This document shows positions 43,911 to 52,019 of a stretch of DNA of 64,000 bases, piece after piece. Each line of letters starts with the position of its first letter. Positions within the stretch are counted from its first letter, which is position 1. The notes beneath the pieces are model-generated. The model was not told where the DNA came from and did no database searches. It worked only from the letters and a program-made list of their open reading frames with translations. Made by a program: the position numbers and the translations under genes. The DNA comes from Euhalothece natronophila Z-M001 (GTDB lineage Bacteria > Cyanobacteriota > Cyanobacteriia > Cyanobacteriales > Rubidibacteraceae). The stretch is from the NCBI RefSeq assembly GCF_007904085.1, contig NZ_CP042326.1:2294001-2358000 (forward strand). The letters run 5' to 3'.

Positions 43911-44666
43911 TTACTGTTCAATTTTCCACCCTAACCGAGTGGGCTGTTCATAAATTTTTCTCAGGGTATTAACATCTCGAGGGGAAATTTTAGGAGAGTC
44001 GCGAACATGAGAATAATATAAAGCATCATTTTTATCTTCACTGTGTCCCCAAATCCCTAACCCATGACCAATTTCATGTCGCGCTGTGGCGAGGGTGCGT
44101 TGTTTGGGCTGATTCGGGGTAATATCAATGAACATTCGATGAATCAGACGAGAGTCTTCTAAATCAAACTCGTAACGAGTGCGGGCAGTTCGGGCGCGTC
44201 CAAATTCCCGTTGACCGGTTTCGGGGTTACGTTGAATGTTTACAGGAGGGCGCGATCGCGCAATTATTATATCTGCAGTAGCACGATCATCAACTTCTTT
44301 GAGAGGAATATAATCATTCCATTCAGCGATCGCTGTTTCTACCGCCTCTACCCATTCTTGTTCCCGTGGTTTAGAAGCCGATAGGTCTAAAAAAACTGTG
44401 ATCGGAAACTCTGACCAAACCAAATAACCTAAAGGGCTTTCCTTGACCTCCGAAAAATAGTCTCCTACCTCCTCCTTAACTTCCCACACTGCTAAAGCTG
44501 AAGGTAAAGGATGGGATTTCGGATCAGGGAAATCTGCCGGGGGTTCTGAACTGCCAATATTAGAAGTGACTATAATCACTAATGTCGTCACAAATGTGAT
44601 AAAAATCACCCTTAACATTTTCCAATAAAAGGCAGAAACTCCCATCATGACTAAAACATTTTTCAT
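43911..44666 (-). CDS. Matrixin-like zinc metalloprotease, membrane-anchored
   Basis: 251 residues. An N-terminal hydrophobic segment (MLRVIFITFVTTLVIIV) serves as anchor or signal; the start may be at 44666 or at the later Met (44618). The catalytic motif HEIGHGLGIWGHS matches HExxHxxGxxH of the metzincins. Upstream, the PITVFLD strand and ADIIIA follow the M10 pattern. It lies 7 bp after tRNA-Gly on the same strand. The role is not known. Confidence 0.8.
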   Translation of the reverse strand: MKNVLVMMGVSAFYWKMLRVIFITFVTTLVIIVTSNIGSSEPPADFPDPKSHPLPSALAVWEVKEEVGDYFSEVKESPLGYLVWSEFPITVFLDLSASKPREQEWVEAVETAIAEWNDYIPLKEVDDRATADIIIARSRPPVNIQRNPETGQREFGRARTARTRYEFDLEDSRLIHRMFIDITPNQPKQRTLATARHEIGHGLGIWGHSEDKNDALYYSHVRDSPKISPRDVNTLRKIYEQPTRLGWKIEQ

Positions 44667-44672
44667 TTAAAA

Positions 44673-44743
<71 letters not shown>

Positions 44744-44867
44744 CTAATTAAGACTCTTATTAGCGTAGCACACACTATCCTGCTTGGCAAGCCCTAGCAG
44801 AGGTTGGTTATTTTAACTGAATCGTTATTTATAATTAGCTATTTGATTGAGAGCTGCTCATTAGCCA

Positions 44868-45359
44868 TTATGAACCTGAACAAGAAATTTTGCGGATAAT
44901 CTCGCTAGTAGAAGTTGGAATTTCTACAGTAATTAATTCAATTTTGCCACCATAGCTTTGCGTCGTTTTCGCTTCTGGTAAAGACTCTAGGGTGTAATCT
45001 CCTCCTTTTGCATAAATATCAGGTTGTAAGGCTTTAATTAATTCAACTGCTGTTGTTTCTGAAAAAACTACAGCAGCATCAACAGCAGTTAAGGCAGCTA
45101 AAACTTCTGTTCGTTGTTGTTCTGGGATAATAGGACGAGGTGGAGAATTAGTCGGTTGCGGTTTAATTTGACGAACCGATTGATCGCTATTAACTCCCAC
45201 TACTAAAGATTTTCCTAGGGATTTTGCTATCTGCAAATATCGCACATGACCAACGTGCAACAAATCAAAGCAACCATTGGTTAGTACTAAGGGTCTCCAC
45301 TTTTTAGGATTTTCGTTAATTGTCGCTTGCAGTTCCCTTAAGGAATATATTTTTGTCAT
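44868..45359 (-). CDS. RfaE2-type nucleotidyltransferase (heptose-1-phosphate adenylyltransferase-like)
   Basis: 163 residues. The cytidylyltransferase fold is marked by LVLTNGCFDLLHVGHVRYLQIAK (the HxGH motif), VVGVNSDQSVR, and KGGDYTLESLPE near the C-terminus. It corresponds to the C-terminal half of HldE, so it would activate heptose-1-phosphate for LPS core; related sugar substrates are possible. It lies 3 bp downstream of btpA, so the two are co-transcribed. Confidence 0.8.
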   Translation of the reverse strand: MTKIYSLRELQATINENPKKWRPLVLTNGCFDLLHVGHVRYLQIAKSLGKSLVVGVNSDQSVRQIKPQPTNSPPRPIIPEQQRTEVLAALTAVDAAVVFSETTAVELIKALQPDIYAKGGDYTLESLPEAKTTQSYGGKIELITVEIPTSTSEIIRKISCSGS

Positions 45360-45362
45360 TGA

Positions 45363-46244
45363 TTAACTTTTAGAGTAGAAACTCATCGTTTCATCGGGTG
45401 AGCTTTCAATTTCGCGTACTGCTTCCACAAACTGACTAACCCGAATTGGATCAATGGGATTATGAATATCACCATTTCTTTTTAAGGAACTAGCGACAAT
45501 TACACCATCAGCCACTTTTAAGAAACTCGGAACATTATCCCAAGTTGCGCCACTACCAATAAATATGGGTTTTCCACCCGCAACATTGGCGGCTTCTTCT
45601 AGGTCTTTTAATTGTGGCGGTTCTCCTGTCATTCCACCAGAGATAATTATGCCATCTGCTAATCCTCGTTCAACGGTTTCTTGCACGGCTGTGGCTAAAG
45701 TAGGAGTTGCTAAGGGATGAGCGTGTTTAACACAGACATCGGCAAAAATGGCAATATCTGATCCTAGTTCGCGACGATACCGCATTAATTCGTGAGCCTC
45801 ACCTTCAATTAATCCTTGATCAGTTGCCATAACGCCAGTTAGTACATTAACTCTAATAAACTGAGCATTAACACAAGACGCGATCGCGATCGCGCTTTTT
45901 GCATCATTACGGAGGACATTGATCCCCACGGGTAACATCACCAAATTCATCACCCGCTGTACAATCAGGGTCATGGCACTAACAACGGCCGGATCAACTT
46001 GATTTTTAGCAAAGGGAGCGTCAAAAAAGTTTTCGATAATAATTCCATCCACACCGCCAGCAGCAAGAGCCGTCGCTTCTTGTTCGGCACGTTCTCGCAC
46101 GGCTTGGAGGTTTCCGCCCCAACGAGGGGAAGAAGGAAGAGGCAAAAGGTGAACAACACCAATAACGGGATGACGGGTTTGAAAAATTTGTTCTAAGTCC
46201 ACGTTGTTTACTTGAACGCACTGCGATTTTAAGTTGCTGTACAT
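45363..46244 (-). CDS. btpA: Photosystem I biogenesis protein BtpA
   Basis: 293 residues of the BtpA/SgcQ family, a TIM-barrel-like protein. Markers: PVIGVVHLLPLPSSPRWGG, DGIIIENFFDAPF, GINVLRNDAKSAIAIA, GGMTGEPPQ and FIGSGATWDNVP. In cyanobacteria BtpA is an extrinsic thylakoid protein that stabilises photosystem I reaction-centre proteins. It is followed by the rfaE2-like gene 3 bp later. Confidence 0.93.
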   Translation of the reverse strand: MYSNLKSQCVQVNNVDLEQIFQTRHPVIGVVHLLPLPSSPRWGGNLQAVRERAEQEATALAAGGVDGIIIENFFDAPFAKNQVDPAVVSAMTLIVQRVMNLVMLPVGINVLRNDAKSAIAIASCVNAQFIRVNVLTGVMATDQGLIEGEAHELMRYRRELGSDIAIFADVCVKHAHPLATPTLATAVQETVERGLADGIIISGGMTGEPPQLKDLEEAANVAGGKPIFIGSGATWDNVPSFLKVADGVIVASSLKRNGDIHNPIDPIRVSQFVEAVREIESSPDETMSFYSKS

Positions 46245-46386
46245 AAGACAACAGTAACCACCAACTAGGGGTCACTATTGACTAGCTAGGTACTGTCCTT
46301 AAGACTATCACTATCAGAGCAACTGTATCATCGTTAGCGTTAGAAGACACAATCAATTTTTTCAGCTTCCGGGATTCAGTTAAAAT

Positions 46387-46500
46387 TTAGCGACGGCGAC
46401 GATTGGTAAACACAGTTGTAAACATCATTAAAAAAGCACTGATGCCAATTATAACTGCCAGTGCAACGGGAACTGCGTTCATGAGGTTAATATCATCCAT
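46387..46500 (-). CDS. 37-residue single-span membrane peptide, unidentified
   Basis: The peptide opens MDDINLMNAVPVALAVIIGI, continues through SAFLMMFTTVFTN and ends in four arginines. It has an acidic N-terminus, one long membrane helix and a basic tail, the topology of small thylakoid subunits. I could not match it to Psb, Psa, Pet or Ndh small subunits that I know. It lies 9 bp after the DUF1815 stop and before btpA, all on the same strand. Confidence 0.6.
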   Translation of the reverse strand: MDDINLMNAVPVALAVIIGISAFLMMFTTVFTNRRRR

Positions 46501-46509
46501 ATCAAATTC

Positions 46510-46884
46510 TTAGAAGTTGACTTCACTTTCTGTTTTGGTCAAATGAGTAGAGTGGGTAACTGTTTCGAGATTAGTTTGACAAACTTCTGTTTTCAATAGA
46601 TTAGCAAGCTCTTGTAGTTGATTAATGGCTTCTGCCCCTTCTAGCTTCATCAGTTCACGATCATCACACATTTCTGTCCAAGTAATTCCATAGTCAGAAA
46701 CGAGAAACCGAATTAAGTGATTATCTCCTAAGCTAACCATAAAAGAAGCACTGTTCATCTCTTGACCACAGGTATAGCAAGAAGCCAGATATCCTCGTCT
46801 TTCTAAGACAGTAGCAAGAGCTTGCAAATTCATAACGAGGTCTTGAATAAATTGGCGGTGTTGGTGAGCTAATCGTGTAAACAC
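46510..46884 (-). CDS. DUF1815 family protein
   Basis: 124 residues from the GTG at 46882-46884. The frame extends seven codons, but GGAGG sits 6 nt before this GTG and the family starts MFTRLAxQHRQF. The conserved core is QDLVMNLQALATVLERRGYLASCYTCG and HLIRFLVSDYGITWTEM. It is soluble, cyanobacteria-specific and of unknown function. It is followed by the 37-residue membrane peptide. Confidence 0.85.
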   Translation of the reverse strand: MFTRLAHQHRQFIQDLVMNLQALATVLERRGYLASCYTCGQEMNSASFMVSLGDNHLIRFLVSDYGITWTEMCDDRELMKLEGAEAINQLQELANLLKTEVCQTNLETVTHSTHLTKTESEVNF

Positions 46885-47112
46885 TTTAATCCTCCAGTGG
46901 CACACAGTTCTTCCATTGTACCCTGCTTGTTTAAGATTTTCTTAATAATTTTGATTCATTTGTAATAAAATACAACAATCAGGCGATTTATGCCTAAGTT
47001 AACTTACTCAATGGAAAATAACAGCATCGTAGATTACAGTGTGCCAACTAGCACATTTCAATCAGGAATTACACCCTCCACTAAGGAAGGTGTTTACTCC
47101 AATTACTTGAGA

Positions 47113-47610
47113 TTATTCGATCATGCTCCGTAGCATCCAAGCTGTTTTTTCATGAATTCGCATCCGTTCGGTAACTAAATCGGCAGTTGCTTCATCGTTT
47201 GCCCGTTCCGCAGCTGGGAAAACTGAGCGAGCAGTTCGGACAACAGCTTCATTTGCTTCTACCAGCAGGCGTACCATTTCTTGAGCAGAAGGAACGTCTC
47301 GGGTTTCAGGAACAGAAGAGAGTTCTGCAAATTGGCTATAACTACCAGGGGCGACTGCTCCTAGTGTCCGAATGCGCTCGGCAATCTCATCTACCGCTTG
47401 CGCTAATTCCACATATTCTTCTTCAAACATTTGATGCAGAGAATGGAACATGGGACCGGTAACATTCCAGTGGAAGTAATGGGTTTTTAGATATAAACTG
47501 TAGGTATCAGCCAGAAGGTGAGAGAGTCCTTCGGCAATGGCTTGGCGATCACTTTCTTCAATGCCAATATTAACTGGTGCTTGGTTTGTTTTGGGATCTG
47601 CAGTTTGCAT
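47113..47610 (-). CDS. Dps-family ferritin-like DNA-protection protein
   Basis: 165 residues. The ferroxidase signature is HYFHWNVTGPMFHSLHQMFEEEYVELAQAVDEIAERIR (H47, H59, E63/D74 region). Dps proteins form 12-mers that oxidise iron with peroxide and protect DNA. Length and four-helix pattern are standard. It lies 99 bp downstream of the sulfiredoxin gene on the same strand, giving a small oxidative-stress pair. Confidence 0.93.
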   Translation of the reverse strand: MQTADPKTNQAPVNIGIEESDRQAIAEGLSHLLADTYSLYLKTHYFHWNVTGPMFHSLHQMFEEEYVELAQAVDEIAERIRTLGAVAPGSYSQFAELSSVPETRDVPSAQEMVRLLVEANEAVVRTARSVFPAAERANDEATADLVTERMRIHEKTAWMLRSMIE

Positions 47611-47709
47611 AGTTATCTCCTAACTTTAAGTGTGGTGGGTGCTTTTAGGCTACTCCCCTTGATCTTATGATCTTGAAGGCGAGAGTTAATCACTCATAGG
47701 AGAGAAGTC

Positions 47710-47970
47710 TTAAGCCAGATGTTTCTGAAGAACAGCACGGGGGGCGCGACGAACCCGACATTTAATGGTTTCTTTTCCTAAACGCTGATGGGCTTCGTAG
47801 CGATGGCAACCAGAAAAGCCGTAATAATTTCCTTCCACTTCTAGCACATCAATGGGTTCACGCAATCCTTCCTCTGCAATTGAGTCCATCAGTGCTTTAA
47901 CTTTTTCTGGATCATTTTGCCGTGGGAGTGGACGACGAATCGCATTGAGTGGAATTTCCTTAATTTCCAT
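47710..47970 (-). CDS. srxA: Sulfiredoxin
   Basis: 86 residues with a ParB/Srx fold. The catalytic Cys is C55 in GFSGCHRYEAHQRLG, the defining sulfiredoxin motif; the Arg-rich start (IPLNAIRRPLPRQNDPEKV) is conserved. It uses ATP to repair over-oxidised 2-Cys peroxiredoxins. It is cytoplasmic. The neighbouring dps gene supports a peroxide-stress role. Confidence 0.92.
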   Translation of the reverse strand: MEIKEIPLNAIRRPLPRQNDPEKVKALMDSIAEEGLREPIDVLEVEGNYYGFSGCHRYEAHQRLGKETIKCRVRRAPRAVLQKHLA

Positions 47971-48040
47971 ATTGGGTAACCCCCCTGCTTGGACATCTAT
48001 CTAAATCATAATCGTTATGAGTTTGAATTGCAACAATTAG

Positions 48041-48110
48041 GTTGTCCTTTGTCCTTTGTAAACCAGTGACCAATGACTGATGACTAATGACCAATGACCA
48101 ATGACTAATG
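48041..48110. repeat. Heptamer-based dispersed repeat, copy 2
   Basis: TTGTCCTTTGTCCTTTGTAA is followed by tandem heptamers (CAATGAC, TGATGAC, TAATGAC, CAATGAC). It fills the gap between srxA and DUF3146 and stops 5 bp before the DUF3146 stop codon. It belongs to the same family as the copies at 26.1 and 60.7 kb. Confidence 0.8.
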
Positions 48111-48115
48111 AAATG

Positions 48116-48370
48116 CTAGAGTTTAGCTCGAATGGTAAATTCATAGTCTCCCCCTGGTTCCAGTTGATAGTCACATCGCTCTAAAAATCGTCCTAAGGGT
48201 TCAATAATTAAGGCTTTACCTAGAGATGGTTGCACAATTAAACGACCTTGCCGAAATTGCCATTGAAACCACCATTGATAACTACCTGCGCTAACTTCTC
48301 CTTCCATTTCCCCCTCTCGTAACGATTGGCGAATAATTCGGACATAAGCTGTTGTTTTCGGCACACTCAC
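48116..48370 (-). CDS. DUF3146 family protein
   Basis: 84 residues, probably from a GTG start. Conserved blocks: TAYVRIIRQS, GEVSAGSYQWWFQWQFRQG and EPLGRFLERCDYQLEPGGDYEF. It belongs to a cyanobacteria-only family, is soluble and has unknown function. The heptamer repeat begins immediately after its stop. Confidence 0.8.
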   Translation of the reverse strand: MSVPKTTAYVRIIRQSLREGEMEGEVSAGSYQWWFQWQFRQGRLIVQPSLGKALIIEPLGRFLERCDYQLEPGGDYEFTIRAKL

Positions 48371-48476
48371 CGTTCATCCCTTTTGAATGCTCTTTAAAAA
48401 ATCACCCTAGCAAATTTGCACAACTGGCGGTGTTATTTGTTATTGATAAATTAGCAGTGCATTAAGGAAGACATCA

Positions 48477-49949
48477 TTGGTGACTAAATCCGATTCTGAG
48501 CCCATTAACTCTAAAAACGAAGCAAGAGATGAGTTAGAAGACGTAATTTTTAGCTTTGAAGAGATTACGGCTGAAATTAACTATAAACAGGCTCAGGACT
48601 CCCTCAGAAGCATTGTAGAGAATATAAATCTTAGCCCAGAGGAACAGTCAGGTTTAGAAGCGGAAATTAATTACCTTACCGCCATGTTGGATAAGTTGGA
48701 TCAGTCGGTGGTACAAATTGCTGCCTTTGGCATGGTGGGCAGAGGAAAGTCTTCAGTATTAAATGCGTTGTTAGGAGAAAATGTATTTCAAACTGGCCCT
48801 TTACATGGGGTGACGCGCACTGTGGGGAGTGCCAATTGGGAATTAAGCGAGGAAAGTTTAGGCAATAGTGATCAAGAGATTTTGCGAGTATCTTTACCCA
48901 GTAATCAACAGGCACAAATTCAGTTAATTGATACCCCTGGTATTGATGAAGTGGATGGGGAAACTCGGGAGTTGATGGCGCATAAAATTGCGAAACAGGC
49001 GGATCTAATTCTGTTTATTGTGGCTGGGGATATTACCAAGGTTGAATATAAGGCTTTGTCTCGGTTACGGGAAGTGGGAAAACCGATGCTGTTGGTATTT
49101 AATAAAATTGATCAGTATCCTGAAGCCGATCGCGCGGCGATTTATGAGACTATTTGCAGCGATCGCGTTAAGGAATTACTTAGCCCAGAGGAAGTTGTCA
49201 TGGTGGCAGCCTCACCGTTAGAAAAACGGGGCATTCGCCGCAAAGATGGTAGTTTGGGAGTAAAAACCCAACAGGGAATGCCGCAAGTTCAGGAATTAAA
49301 GCGGAAAATCCTTGAAATTCTCTATCGGGAAGGAAAATCTCTCGTTGCCCTCAATACCATGCTGTATGCTGACGAAGTCAATGATCAGATTTTACAGCGA
49401 AAATTAGAAATTCGTTCAGAAGCGGCCGAAGAATTAATTTGGAAAGCCTCCCTCACAAAAGCTGTTGCTGTCGCCCTTAATCCAGTGACTGTATTAGACT
49501 TATTTACAGGGGCAGTGGTAGATGTGGCAATGATTATTGCTTTATCACGTCTCTATAGCATTCCCATGAGTCAAAAAGCCGCGATCGCGCTTTTACAGAA
49601 AATTGCCATTAGTATGGGGGGTATTAGTGCTAGTGAAGTATTAACTAATCTAGGATTAAGTTCTCTCAAAGGAATTTTAGGGTTATCGACACCGGTAACA
49701 GGGGGTGCTTCCTTTATTCCTTATGTTTCTGTTGCTATTACCCAAGCCGGGGTCGCAGGAGTGTCTTCCTATGCTATTGGTCATGTTACCAATACTTATC
49801 TTGCCAATGGAGCTTCTTGGGGAGTAGATGGTCCCAAATCAGTAGTTAAAAATATTCTTGATTCTTTAGATGAGGAATCAATTTTAAATCGTATTAAGGG
49901 AGAGTTACAAGAAAAATTATTTGGTAACGAGACCGTCCAAAATAGTTAA
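48477..49949 (+). CDS. Membrane-associated GTPase with DUF697-like C-terminus (first of pair)
   Basis: 490 residues. G1 GMVGRGKSS is near residue 83, followed by G3 DTPGID and G4 NKID. The C-terminal half holds hydrophobic helices (ALNPVTVLDLFTGAVVDVAMIIALSRLY) of the DUF697 type seen in YcjF/EngA-related GTPases. It is likely a membrane-bound, dynamin- or Era-like GTPase. The start may be TTG 48477 or GTG 48480. It is convergent with a second such GTPase 94 bp away. Confidence 0.8.
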   Translation: MVTKSDSEPINSKNEARDELEDVIFSFEEITAEINYKQAQDSLRSIVENINLSPEEQSGLEAEINYLTAMLDKLDQSVVQIAAFGMVGRGKSSVLNALLGENVFQTGPLHGVTRTVGSANWELSEESLGNSDQEILRVSLPSNQQAQIQLIDTPGIDEVDGETRELMAHKIAKQADLILFIVAGDITKVEYKALSRLREVGKPMLLVFNKIDQYPEADRAAIYETICSDRVKELLSPEEVVMVAASPLEKRGIRRKDGSLGVKTQQGMPQVQELKRKILEILYREGKSLVALNTMLYADEVNDQILQRKLEIRSEAAEELIWKASLTKAVAVALNPVTVLDLFTGAVVDVAMIIALSRLYSIPMSQKAAIALLQKIAISMGGISASEVLTNLGLSSLKGILGLSTPVTGGASFIPYVSVAITQAGVAGVSSYAIGHVTNTYLANGASWGVDGPKSVVKNILDSLDEESILNRIKGELQEKLFGNETVQNS

Positions 49950-50042
49950 TATAGCAGTTTTTACTATTATGAAGGTACATTCTAATTGTTTTCTCCTTTG
50001 TAAGCCAGTCACTAACTCATGAATCAGTTTTTATCAGTGAAA

Positions 50043-51674
50043 TTACCAATCTTCTAATTTCTGTTTTGGTGGATCTGACCAATCATCATCAGTATTAAGG
50101 TTTTCCTTAAATACATGATCTGAATTAGAATTATCATGATCATCATCATCTTCCTCTTCCTCATCCATCAATGGTTGCACAACCTTTTCAATTGCCTCTC
50201 CAAGAAAAGATTTGACAAACTCATCCCGACGATTCAGTTGAAATTGGCGCTTCACTACTTCTGTCATCCCTCCATCTCCCCAGTCTTGATCTTGACGGAA
50301 ATATTCAATAAAACTTTTTCCTGCAATGCGGGTTAAATAAGCGGCACTTACTCCTTGGACTGCTTTTCCCACTACATAAGTAGCCACTGTCATCTGTAAA
50401 GCGGTAGAAACCATTTGTATTACCCCTTTAACAACCCCCAAACTAACTAAAGTTCTCCCTAAAGAGAGAGCTAATTCACGTCCGCGATCCATATTAATTT
50501 CACAGCCGTAAATTCTCCCAATTTCTACCACCATTTGAGCGTTAACCGCCGCTGTGCCCAACATATCCACAACGGGAAGCGGTGTTACAGCAATCACTCC
50601 TGCCCCTACCCATTGATAACGTTCGATGACCTTATCTGCTTGACGGCGACGTTGGCTATCAATGAGACGACGAGCTTCTTCTCCTAACCGTTGCGATTGT
50701 AGCAAGATATTATCAGCAATTAAGTCGGCTCCCTCTGCCCGTAGGATGGCAGCTAACCGTTTAATTAGGGGCATAATATCAGGTTCTGGTTGAACTGTAT
50801 CTCCACTATCTGTGTGAAAGGGGGTAGGATTTGCTGCTATAGAGATGATATCTTGAGATGCAATATAGCTTTCAGTGCGGGATCTTAGCTTTTCTAAAAT
50901 TGCTTCTTGATCTTCATCTGTGTAGAGATCGGTTTTATTAAAAATTAACAGCGATCGTTTACCAATTCCTGCTAACACCGACAACGGATCATATTCTGAT
51001 TGGCGTAAATCATTATCCACCACAAAGAGTAATAAATCAGCTTCTGTAGCCAGTTCTCGCGCTAATTTTTCCCGATCTGTTCCTAATATACCTGCCTCTA
51101 AAATTCCCGGGGTATCAGTTACCCTTATTTCTTGATCAATATCTGGTAACGCCAAACTATAGGTTTCCCCTGCTTTGGTGGTGCCCATAGGCGCACTAAC
51201 TTCTCCCACAACACGTCCCATTAATGCATTTACTAAAGACGTTTTTCCAGCTGATACGGTACCAAACACTACAACTTGGAAAGATTGACGACTAAAATTA
51301 GCTTCTAGAGCTTGAGATTTTTCTAAGAGTGCTTGCTGGGCTACTTCATCTTGAATTTGTTTAACTTGCTGTTTCACTGCCTGTAAATTGGCTTGGGCAG
51401 CTTCATTTTTCTCTTCTGGAACTTTAATATTGGGATGGCGTTTTTTCTTTTTTTTCTTGCCTTTACGTTTAAATCCTCCTTGAAAATAGTAGATTACTGC
51501 CCCAATGAGTCCGATAACCACCCCCATTAATAAGAAAAGCAGTAAATTAGCTAAAATTGGCGCAGTAAAGGCAATTTGAATATAAAGTTGGTAAATTGCA
51601 CTCACCAACCAAATCATCAGTATGAGCACCACACTGATGCTTAAAATTAAGAGTAATAGACGGGGCGAAGGCAT
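50043..51674 (-). CDS. Membrane-associated GTPase with DUF697-like C-terminus (second of pair)
   Basis: 543 residues from the ATG at 51674; a TTG four codons earlier lies inside repeat copy D. Two N-terminal membrane helices (about 5-70) precede a Lys-rich segment, a coiled coil, then the GTPase domain with GTVSAGKTS, DTPGILEAG and NKTDLY. Helices like those of its neighbour follow (TPLPVVDMLGTAAVNAQMVVEIGRIYG), then an acidic Asp/Glu tail. Its role is unknown. Its pairing with the convergent GTPase suggests joint action. Confidence 0.82.
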   Translation of the reverse strand: MPSPRLLLLILSISVVLILMIWLVSAIYQLYIQIAFTAPILANLLLFLLMGVVIGLIGAVIYYFQGGFKRKGKKKKKKRHPNIKVPEEKNEAAQANLQAVKQQVKQIQDEVAQQALLEKSQALEANFSRQSFQVVVFGTVSAGKTSLVNALMGRVVGEVSAPMGTTKAGETYSLALPDIDQEIRVTDTPGILEAGILGTDREKLARELATEADLLLFVVDNDLRQSEYDPLSVLAGIGKRSLLIFNKTDLYTDEDQEAILEKLRSRTESYIASQDIISIAANPTPFHTDSGDTVQPEPDIMPLIKRLAAILRAEGADLIADNILLQSQRLGEEARRLIDSQRRRQADKVIERYQWVGAGVIAVTPLPVVDMLGTAAVNAQMVVEIGRIYGCEINMDRGRELALSLGRTLVSLGVVKGVIQMVSTALQMTVATYVVGKAVQGVSAAYLTRIAGKSFIEYFRQDQDWGDGGMTEVVKRQFQLNRRDEFVKSFLGEAIEKVVQPLMDEEEEDDDDHDNSNSDHVFKENLNTDDDWSDPPKQKLEDW

Positions 51675-51686
51675 AAATTTAGCCAA

Positions 51687-51734
51687 GAGGCTGAGAATCC
51701 TACGACTACAATTTTAATTTAGTCGATAGACGGG
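51687..51734 (-). repeat. Dispersed repeat family GTCGTAGGAT, copy D
   Basis: On the minus strand CTATCGACTAAATTAAAATT, then GTAGTCGTAGGATTCTCAGC matches copy C with its central 47-bp hairpin block cleanly missing. It ends at the upstream edge of the second GTPase gene and so lies in that gene's leader. Confidence 0.75.
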
Positions 51735-51753
51735 GTTTATACTGATTCGGCGT

Positions 51754-51900
51754 ATGGTACGGACAAATGTTGGGGCATTACTGATTGGTGTCTTTTTGAT
51801 TAGAGTTTGGTGGGAAACCCGCTGGCTGAAATCAATTAAACGTGCCAATTCTAATAGTCGAAAAGCACAGAAACGAGAACAAGATTCAACCTCACAATAA
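51754..51900 (+). CDS. Small membrane protein, 48 residues, unassigned
   Basis: It starts MVRTNVGALLIGVFLIRVWW and has one membrane helix followed by a basic, Ser/Gln-rich tail (KSIKRANSNSRKAQKR). No good ribosome site is visible upstream. It is divergent from the second GTPase. It is too short for a firm call. Confidence 0.35.
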   Translation: MVRTNVGALLIGVFLIRVWWETRWLKSIKRANSNSRKAQKREQDSTSQ

Positions 51901-52019
51901 TTCCCATTAAATAGCCAGTAATTGCACGCTCAAAAAGTAATACCTAGTGTTACACTTTACTCTCCTTTCCCCCCTAGCCGTAGAAAGGAGGGATTCTAAT
52001 TCAGTAAATTCACGAAACT

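Noticed and set aside
46990-47133. 48-codon plus-strand frame (starting MPKLTYSMENN) between DUF1815 and dps
   Set aside because: It overlaps the 3' end of dps, has no ribosome site and no resemblance to a known family; chance frame is likelier.
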